Assembly (NCBI RefSeq): GCF_029407905.1
Contig: NC_073630.1
Coordinates: 43,487,001 to 43,551,000 of the forward strand
Origin: Bubalus kerabau
Taxonomy: Eukaryota; Chordata; Mammalia; Artiodactyla; Bovidae
Length of the DNA stretch: 64,000 nt
Reading direction: 5' to 3'
Part shown: one piece after another, positions 57,081 through 64,000 of the stretch
Numbering within the stretch: position 1 is the first letter of the stretch
Layout: every line of letters begins with the position of its first letter
Position numbers and translations under genes: made by a program
The notes under the pieces: model-generated
The model's input: the letters and a program-made list of their open reading frames with translations, nothing else
Told to the model about the DNA's origin: nothing
Database searches by the model: none

Positions 57081-57477
57081 AGACATAAAATTCCGATAAC
57101 CCTCAACATATCACCCTCTTTGGCATGCAGAATACAACTGTGGCTAAGGAAAAATATTACCTGTTAGCAGTTCTGCCACTAAAATATATGCCCTATTTTA
57201 GTCTCCCATTCAGGATCTTTCCATACTCTTGCTTATTTGTTTCTGTATTCAGTATACTAATGCCAAAGAGATTCTTGAAATTATGTTAATGGCAAAGTGG
57301 GGATAGATTGCAGCCACCTTTGGATACTGAGGACTTTTCCTTTCATGCCACTATGACTCTCTTGTCAACTTTTACCTGCTTTATCATATCTAAATAGCAT
57401 AAAATAAACAACTTATGTACTGTCATTTAGCAATTTAAAAACTGAAATTCTAATATTTCCAAGTTTATATAACCTAA

Positions 57478-57960
57478 AATACTTTGCCAACAAAGGTCCA
57501 TCTAGTCAAGGCTATGGTTTTTCCAGTGGTCATGTATGGATGTGAGAGTTGGACTGTGAAGAAAGCTGAGTGCTGAAGAATTGATGCTTTTGAACTGTGG
57601 TGTTGGAGAAGACTCTTGAGAGTCCCTTGGACTGCAAGGATATCCAACCAGTCCATTCTAAAGGAGATCAGTCCTGGGTGTTCTTTGGAAGGACTAATGC
57701 TAAAGCTGAAACTCCAATACTTTGGCCACCTCATGCGAAGAGTTGACTCATTGGAAAAGACTCTGATGCTGGGAGGGATTGGGGGCAGGAGGAGAAGGGG
57801 ACGACAGAGGATGAGATGGCTGGATGGCATCACCGACTCGATGGACCTGAGTTTGGGTGAACTCCGGGAGTTGGTGATGGACAGGGAGGCCTGGCATGCT
57901 GCAATTTATGGGGTCGCAAAGAGTCAGACATGAATGAGTGACTGAATTGAACTGAACTGA
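57478..57960 (+). mobile_element. BovB LINE 3' part
   Basis: Sense BovB from the 'PTKVHLVKAMVFPVVM' region to the (CTGAA)n-type tail. The frame 57616-57933 encodes the C-terminal end ('RRRGRQRMRWLDGITDS'). An in-frame stop near 57575 interrupts the upstream frame. Confidence 0.93.
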
Positions 57961-57984
57961 AATGCATATTCTATTCCTATTGAA

Positions 57985-58359
57985 GGCTGAGTGCCAAAGA
58001 AATATTGCTGTTGAATTGTGGTGCTGAAGAAGACTCTTCAGAGTCCCTTGGACTGCAAGAAGGTCAAACAGTCAATCCTAAAGGAAATCAACCCTGAACA
58101 TTCATTGGAAGGACTGATGCTGAGGCTTCAATATTTTGATCACCTGATGTGAGAGCTGACTCATTGGAAAAGACCCTGATGCTGGGAAAGATTGAAGGCA
58201 ACAGGAGAAGGGGGCAACAGAGGCTGAGATAGATAGCATCACCTACTGAATGGACATGAATTTGAGCAAACTCTGGGAGATAGTAAAGAACAGGGCAGCC
58301 TGGCATGCTGCAGCACACAGGGTTGCAAAGAGCCAGACACAATTTAGGAACTAAACAAC
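57985..58359 (+). mobile_element. BovB LINE 3' part, second copy in tandem
   Basis: A second sense BovB 3' end, only 24 bp after the first, and more diverged. It has its own near-perfect duplication attcctattgaa / attcctactgaa (57973-57984; 58360-58371), so it is an independent insertion, not a tandem duplication. Confidence 0.9.
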
Positions 58360-58559
58360 ATTCCTACTGAAAGACATTTAATAGCCCAAAAGACAAGATA
58401 AACACCCCCTAATGTGACATACTTGACCCTTCATATCTGGACTAAACTTTGATTTTAGCATCATATCTTCCACTCTCATGAATACCACCCTCATCTTCAT
58501 TCTTCCTATCCAGCTGCACAAACATGTTGACTTTCACTGAACTCTACAGTTTTGCACCT

Positions 58560-58790
58560 TTAATTTCTCATGCCTCAAAGGTCTCTCTCCATTGTTCTTC
58601 AATTTAAGAAATCTTAGAGTTAAATCTTAGCACAATAAGTACTCTTTGATGAAAGACTCATCAATTCCCCAAGACAGAATTAGGCATTCCCTTCTTAGTG
58701 CATATTTGTGCCTGTTCCTATCTTCCAGCACTTAACACACTGTAAGTCTGTATCTCCAAGTGTGTTTGTCTCATTATTTATTGTATTACT
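58560..58790 (+). mobile_element. L2 LINE fragment
   Basis: 'catgcctcaaaggtctctct', 'tttgatgaaagactcatcaa' and 'ccagcacttaacacactgta' in L2 order; degenerate. Confidence 0.45.
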
Positions 58791-58898
58791 TTAGGAGTTC
58801 AAAAGGAGGACAGAATCAAATATTAATTAAGTACCAAATGTATATCAAGTGCAACAGTAGATCCTTCGTCAAACTTTCTCCCCATGTTTTTGTTGCTT

Positions 58899-59252
58899 TT
58901 GTTCAGTCAGTAAGTCATGTCCGACTCTGTGACTCCATGGACTACGTCATGCCAGGCTTCCCTGTCCTTAACCATCTCCCAGAGCTTCCTCAAACTCATA
59001 TTCATTGAGTCAGTGATGCTGTCAAACCATCTCATCCTCCTGCCACCCACTTCTCCTTTTGCCCTCAATCTTCCCCAGCATCAGGGTCTTTTCCAATAAA
59101 CTGGCTCATCACATCAGGTGGCCAAAGTATTGGAGCTTCAGTTTCAGCATCGGTCCTTCCAATGAATATGCAGGGTTCATTTCTTTTATGATTGACTGGT
59201 TTGATCTCCTTGCAATCCAAGGGACTCTAAAGAGTCTTTTCCAGCACCATAC
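58899..59252 (-). mobile_element. BovB LINE 3' part
   Basis: Antisense BovB: 'ttcagtcagtaagtcatgtc' tail, 'cagggtcttttccaataaac', 'aagtattggagcttcagttt', to 'gagtcttttccagcaccata'. Confidence 0.92.
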
Positions 59253-59839
59253 TAAGATTATACAATTAAGAAAGAATAAGATATTCAGACACATAGTATG
59301 TTCACTTCAGAGCTTTCAAATTTTATGAAACAGTAATGGAAATGGAACTGGAGATTCATCATACTGAAAGAAATTGTATGATTTGCTTCAAACTTGCTGT
59401 AATCCACCAGTTCCAGCAATCTGTCTTTACTAAGGTAGCCTAACTATATTGAACAGCTGACTTGGCTTGCTGATTTGCTGTTTTGAAAGATGTGGGTGTA
59501 GAAGATGGTATTTCTTCTTCAATTTCTGAGATCTGCCTTCTTGGAACTAAGTTAGTTATATACTAAGTATATATGTATGAAACATATATACTTCAAGCAA
59601 AACATCTGTTTCTTTCATCACTTTCAAATCAGTTTGAAGTGCTTATGTTCTAAATATTAATAAGCAACTCTAGGCTTCAGTACTGGTTAGGTCCCGTTTA
59701 GTAAGACTGTATATGCAAACTACATACCCTGTAGAAATCATTCACTCTTCTAATAATATTCTGATTTCCATACAGATGAATGTCAAAACCAGAATTTGTT
59801 TAGATATCTGAGAAAATGTACATTGGCTGTATATCTAGA
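59253..59839. other. unassigned interval
   Basis: AT-rich, nothing recognised. Confidence 0.45.
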
Positions 59840-60364
59840 TGTCAGGGAAGTGTAATCTCCTCAGTTCTGTCACATCACAACAAAAATTTGAAGCCACAAA
59901 CATTAAAGCCCTCAGCGTGTCACATCTCTCGGACAGGCTGTGTTATAGCCCTCAGCTCTCAGACAGACCATGTTATAGCTCTCAGACAGATCAGTGTTAC
60001 AGCTCCGTGTTACAGCTCAGTTTTATTTAGAAATAAAAGGAAAATACATTCTCGAGGCATGAGAGCATGCTGACCCAAAAGACGTGAAGAGAAGAGAGAG
60101 AGAGAGAAAGAGAAACAGAGAGTGCATGCACACACACAGGAGAGAGAGACCCCTGGCCCTTTGGCTCCTCTTTTTATATGCTTTTTCCCTCCACTTGGGC
60201 CTGCCCTATGTAAATTGGGCTAGCCAGGAGTGCTCTTTGTTCTACTAGAGGTCCTCACTCTGGTCCTCGGACCTTCCTTTGATCTATTTTCAGGGGCTTT
60301 TCCCTTCCTTGTCTTTTAGCCACCACCATTCTGGACTCCTGTTTCCTATTCTAACTACCTAACA
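59840..60364 (-). mobile_element. solo LTR, same family as 7546-7940
   Basis: 525-bp antisense LTR. On its own strand it starts TGTTAGGTAGTTAG (60364 leftward) and ends ...TTCCCTGACA (59840). Shared landmarks with the 7.5-kb copy are the TATA-like box (complement tttatatgct at about 60173-60182), the 'tcatgcctcgaga' block and the AATAAA poly(A) signal (complement at about 60024-60035). It is 130 bp longer, from a tandem expansion at 59915-60030 and GA/CA-rich sequence near 60090-60150. No target duplication is evident. Confidence 0.8.
59915..60030 (-). repeat. tandem repeats within the LTR R/U5 region
   Basis: Four to five imperfect units built on 'tgttatagctctcagacaga' or 'tgttacagctc' lie just downstream of the poly(A) signal on the LTR's own strand. 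The sister LTR at 7546-7940 has a single short version of this region. Confidence 0.85.
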
Positions 60365-60761
60365 AAAATAACACAGTTTGTCTTTATTTGTTTTAATGTT
60401 AACATTTTAAATGTTTTGTGTCAATAAAAATGCAATGCTAGTCATCAGATTACCAATAGTAAGTTTTGATATCCTGTTTATACAGAGATTAACCTTTCAT
60501 TTTACGTTGCGTGGACAATCTCTCTCCCCTTATTGAGCATGCTTATCTCCTACATTAAATCTTCAATCCCTCAATTAAATTAGAACATGAGAAAACTAGT
60601 TAAATGTATTCAAAATATAATAAAATAAAGACATACATATTTTAAGATAATAAAGTGGGCTTTCTTCTTAGGAAAGTAAAAATGTCATTTAACTATCCTC
60701 ATCTTTTTAGATTTGGACAATTCATCCAAAAAAAAAAAAAAAACAAAAACAAAAAAGCAAT

Positions 60762-62118
60762 CTATAGATTCAATGCAATCCCTATCAAGCTACCAACAGC
60801 ATTCTTCACAGAGCTAGAACAAATAATTTCACAATTTGTATGGAAAAACAAAAAACTTCGAATAGCCAAAGCGATCTTGAGAAAGAAGAATGGAACTGGA
60901 GGAATCAACCTACCTGACTTCAGGCTCTACTACAAAGCCACAGTTATCAAGACAGTATGGTACTGGCACAAAGACAGAAATATAGATCAATGGAACAAAA
61001 TAGAAAGCCCAGAGATAAATCCACGCACATATGGACACCTTATCTTTGACGAAGGAGGCAAGAATATACAATGGATTAAAGACAATCTCTTTAACAAGTG
61101 GTGCTGGGAACTCTGGTCAACCACTTGTAAAAGAATGAAACTAGAACACTTTCTAACACCATACACAAAAATAAACTCAAAATGGATTAAAGATCTAAAC
61201 GTAAGACCAGAAACTATAAAACTCCTAGAGGAGAACATAGGCAAAACACTCTCTGACATACATCACAGCAGGATCCTCTATGACCCACCTCCCAGAATAT
61301 TGGAAATAAAAGCAAAAATAAACAAATGGGACCTAATTAACCTTAAAAGCTTCTGCACATCAAAGGAAACTATTAGCAAGGTGAAAAGACAGCCTTCAGA
61401 ATGGGAGAAGATAATAGCAAATGAAGCAACTGACAAACAACTAATCTCGAGAATATACAAGCAACTCCTCCAGCTCAACTCCAGAAAAATAAATGACCCA
61501 ATCAAAAAATGGGCCAAAGAACTAAATAGACATTTCTCCAAAGAAGACATACAGATGGCTAACAAACACATGAAAAGATGCTCAACATCACTCATTATCA
61601 GAGAAATGCAAATCAAAACCACTATGAGGTACCATTTCACACCAGTCAGAATGGCTGCGATCCAAAAGTCTACAAGCAATAAATGCTGGAGAGGGTGTGG
61701 AGAAAAGGGAACCCTCTTGCACTGTTGGTGGGAATGCAAACTTGTACAGCCACTATGGAGAACAGTGTGGAGATTCCTTAAAAAACTGGAAATAGACATG
61801 CCTTATGATCCAGCAATCCCACTGCTGGGCATACACACTGAGAAAACCAGAAGGGAAAGAGACACGAGTACCCCAATGTTCATCGCAGCACTGTTTATAA
61901 TAGCCAGGACATGGAAGCAACCTAGATGCCCATCAGCAGATGAATGGATAAGAAAGCTGTGGTACATATACACAATGGAGTATTATTCAGCCATTAAAAA
62001 GAATACATTTGAATCAGTTCTAATGAGGTGGATGAAACTGGAGCCTATTATCCAGAGTGAAGTAAGCCAGAAAGAAAAACACCAATACAGTATACTAATG
62101 CATATATATGGAATTTAG
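60762..62118 (+). pseudogene. ORF2: L1 ORF2 C-terminal fragment, uninterrupted
   Basis: An open frame of about 450 L1-derived codons (the frame itself opens at 60655 in unrelated flanking DNA and poly-Lys sequence). It covers the region after the RT palm through the C-terminal segment: 'YRFNAIPIKLPTAFFTELE', 'GGINLPDFRLYYKATVIK', the cysteine-rich motif ('CWRGCGEKGTLLHCWWEC', about 61684-61737) and the end 'YYSAIKKNTFESVLMRW'. The endonuclease and RT catalytic domains are missing through 5' truncation. No stop or frameshift has accumulated, so the insertion is fairly recent. There is no promoter of its own. Confidence 0.93.
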
Positions 62119-62478
62119 AAAGATGGTAACAATAACCCTGTGTACGAGACAGCAAAAGAGACACCGATGTATAGAACAGTCTTATGGACTCTGTGGGAGA
62201 GGGAGAGGGTGGGAAGATTTGGGAGAATGGCATTGAAACATGTAAAATATCATGTATGAAATGAGTTGCCAGTCCAGGTTCGATGCACGATACTGGATGC
62301 TTGGGGCTGGTGCACTGGGACGACCCAGAGGGATGGAATGGGGAGGGAGGAGGGAGGAGGGTTCAGGATGGGGAACACATGTATACCTGTGGCGGATTCA
62401 TTTTGATATTTGGCAAAACTAATACAGTTATGTAAAGTTTAAAAATAAAATAAAATTATTAAAAAAAAAAAAAAAGAA
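60762..62478 (+). mobile_element. 5'-truncated young L1
   Basis: Sense ruminant L1 of 1.7 kb: the C-terminal part of ORF2 (to 62118), the 3' UTR (62119-62460) and an A-rich tail (62461-62478). Its 3' UTR is the same subfamily as 8385-8702 and 17410-17722. An A-rich stretch precedes the 5' junction (60730-60760), so a target duplication cannot be assigned by eye. Confidence 0.93.
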
Positions 62479-63650
62479 AAGAAAATCTTGAGCATAAAGT
62501 ATGGCTTTTAGTTTCAAACAATTCCAGTAAAATATAGCACAGAAATAAATTAATAATTCAAGAAAAAAGTTGCAGTTTGTCTTGAGTTTCAATACTCCAT
62601 GAACTCCAAATCAGACTTGGCTAGAGATAGTCTGTTAGTTCCTAGGGGAAATCAATACTCTTTAGAAAAGAAAAGAAGGAAAATAGCAAGAATTTTTCTT
62701 TTCTCTTTTAAACAAAAAAAAGTCTGCACCTAAATCTTGCTTATAGATGCTCAGAAAACTCACAGTCTCAGAGTCACAGTAACAAAGGCACACAAATGTG
62801 TCAGGTAAGTTGCCAGACGTTAACTATATTCCCACTTGACAGGGAAGGAAAATGAAACTTTCTGCTCTTTCTGAATTCCTAAGGGAGCTCAATTTGATTA
62901 TTTTTCTCCCCTCTCTGAAAGCAGACATGTCTATCTTGAAGTTTATATGATTATTTACGAAAGGAATACATTTCAATCAACAGAATGAGACACAGACATC
63001 AGTTTACCAGTGGAATACACTTTCATGATCTTGAATGGTTTTTCCTTTTAACTTAGAACAATTTTCAATAATAAATTAACTTTAGTTGTAAAAATATTGA
63101 ATGAAATTGCAAAAGTATAACATCAATAAAGACAATGATTTTTTAAATTTCCGTGTGAATTCTGGACAGAGCCATATATAAAGGTACTCAAGATTCCTGT
63201 CACCCTAGGGACTGGTCTGTGATGGACATTGTCATCCTTATGTGATCAAGTTAAAATGAAATTTTGGAAGTCTGGAAGGAAAATAAAGAAACAAAAAGAG
63301 CAGCTTAGGGGTCTTTCTAGATAGAACAGAAAAAATAATTTTCCCAGTCATATCATGGTTTTTGTTTCAGTTTCATAATAATTGGCAGGTTTTAATATTC
63401 AATAAAAATTAAGTTTATCATAGATATATAAGAAAGAAAATTTCATGCAGACATAAGCTTCCATTTCAACTTTGTGCAACTTTCAGAATGAGAGTTACAT
63501 ATAAATAAAGTACTTTTTATAGTTTCCAAACTTCTTAATTTTATGTTGTGATTTATATCAGGAACATGGGTTGCAGGAAGGAACAAAGGTAATTATTAAC
63601 TATATGTTTATGAGTTTAAATCAGTTTTACCTGTGGCTAACAGAGATGAT
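62479..63650. other. unassigned AT-rich interval
   Basis: No confident repeat or gene. Stop-dense. Confidence 0.45.
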
Positions 63651-63850
63651 GCAGAGCTTCCCTTGTGGAAAGCTAACAGAGATGCAGTTAACAAAGATGA
63701 TGCAGAGTTTCTTTGTAACTCAGACGATAAAGTTGGATCCCTGGCATAGGAGGAAATGACAACCCACTCCGATATTCTTGTCTAAAAAATTCCATAGACA
63801 GAGGAACCTGGAGTCACAAAGACTTGGGCACTACTGAGCGACCAACACAC
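63651..63850 (+). mobile_element. degenerate Bov-tA with internal duplication
   Basis: Head piece 'agagcttcccttgtgg' (63653-63668), then a duplicated 'aacagagatg..gatgcagag' segment, then 'aactcagacgataaag' and the body ('aacccactccgatattcttg' to 'gcactactgagcgacc'). The middle of the head is disrupted. Confidence 0.7.
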
Positions 63851-64000
63851 AACAGAGATGCTCAACTTTTGCTTCTTTTCTTCTTCAGTCAATTTAATTC
63901 ACTTTGTTGGAGTCATTGTCAGTGCCAGGGTGATGATTTAAGAATTTTGCCATTCCAGCTTCTTCTGTCTGATTTCCAAATGCTAAATCAATGTCTGTAT

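Noticed and set aside
60655..60761. Apparent N-terminus of a 487-residue protein
   Set aside because: These codons come from unrelated flanking DNA and an A-rich tract (poly-Lys/Asn). The L1 homology begins at about 60762, so the ATG is not a gene start.

Overview
The window is mammalian nuclear DNA from a ruminant, almost certainly a bovid (cattle, bison, yak, sheep or goat group). The evidence is the dense mixture of Bov-tA and BOV-A2 SINEs, the RTE-type LINE BovB, the tRNA-derived CHR SINE and a young ruminant L1, laid over older mammal-wide L2, MIR, MER5 and MaLR/ERVL repeats. I find no host protein-coding exon, no tRNA/rRNA gene, no CRISPR array and nothing prokaryotic. It reads as an AT-rich intergenic or intronic stretch. 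All long open frames belong to transposable elements, or cross junctions between them.

Layout. 0-12 kb: Bov-tA/BOV-A2 copies, L2 remnants, a MER5 transposon split by a BovB (3.8-4.6 kb), and a Bov-tA split by a solo LTR (7.5-8.07 kb). 12-20 kb: two BovB insertions whose 5' parts are inverted (11991-13561 and 18866-19703), each with a target-site duplication, plus an old antisense L1, an MLT2-like LTR and an L1 3' end. 20-33 kb: SINEs, L2, CHR and MaLR-like LTRs, one carrying a 50-bp TA microsatellite. 33.6-35.2 kb: a long BovB that keeps an eroded endonuclease region but has lost its reverse transcriptase. 36-40.3 kb: SINEs, including a close head-to-head BOV-A2 pair.

40.87-46.29 kb is the most unusual part. 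It is a class I (gammaretrovirus-like) endogenous retrovirus built as a large imperfect palindrome. A minus-strand half runs from an internal integrase fragment through a gag-like piece, RT, RNase H, integrase and an env remnant to an LTR whose U5 end faces left. A plus-strand half runs from integrase through env to an LTR whose U5 end faces right. No 5' LTR is present. Identity between the arms is patchy: near-identical for more than 1 kb but clearly diverged at the outer LTR ends, which suggests arm-to-arm gene conversion or assembly from more than one provirus. The element is heavily broken (stops, frameshifts, deletion of most of env, loss of the RT palm, an altered RNase H active-site residue).

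46-60 kb: more SINEs, nested L1/BovB/MaLR insertions and BovB 3' ends. 59.8-60.4 kb: a second LTR of the family seen at 7.5 kb, antisense, with an internal tandem expansion. 60.76-62.48 kb: a 5'-truncated but relatively young L1 whose ORF2 C-terminal part is still open. The rest is degenerate or unique AT-rich DNA. No genes act together in a pathway here; the content records layered retrotransposition, with internal rearrangement of several elements.
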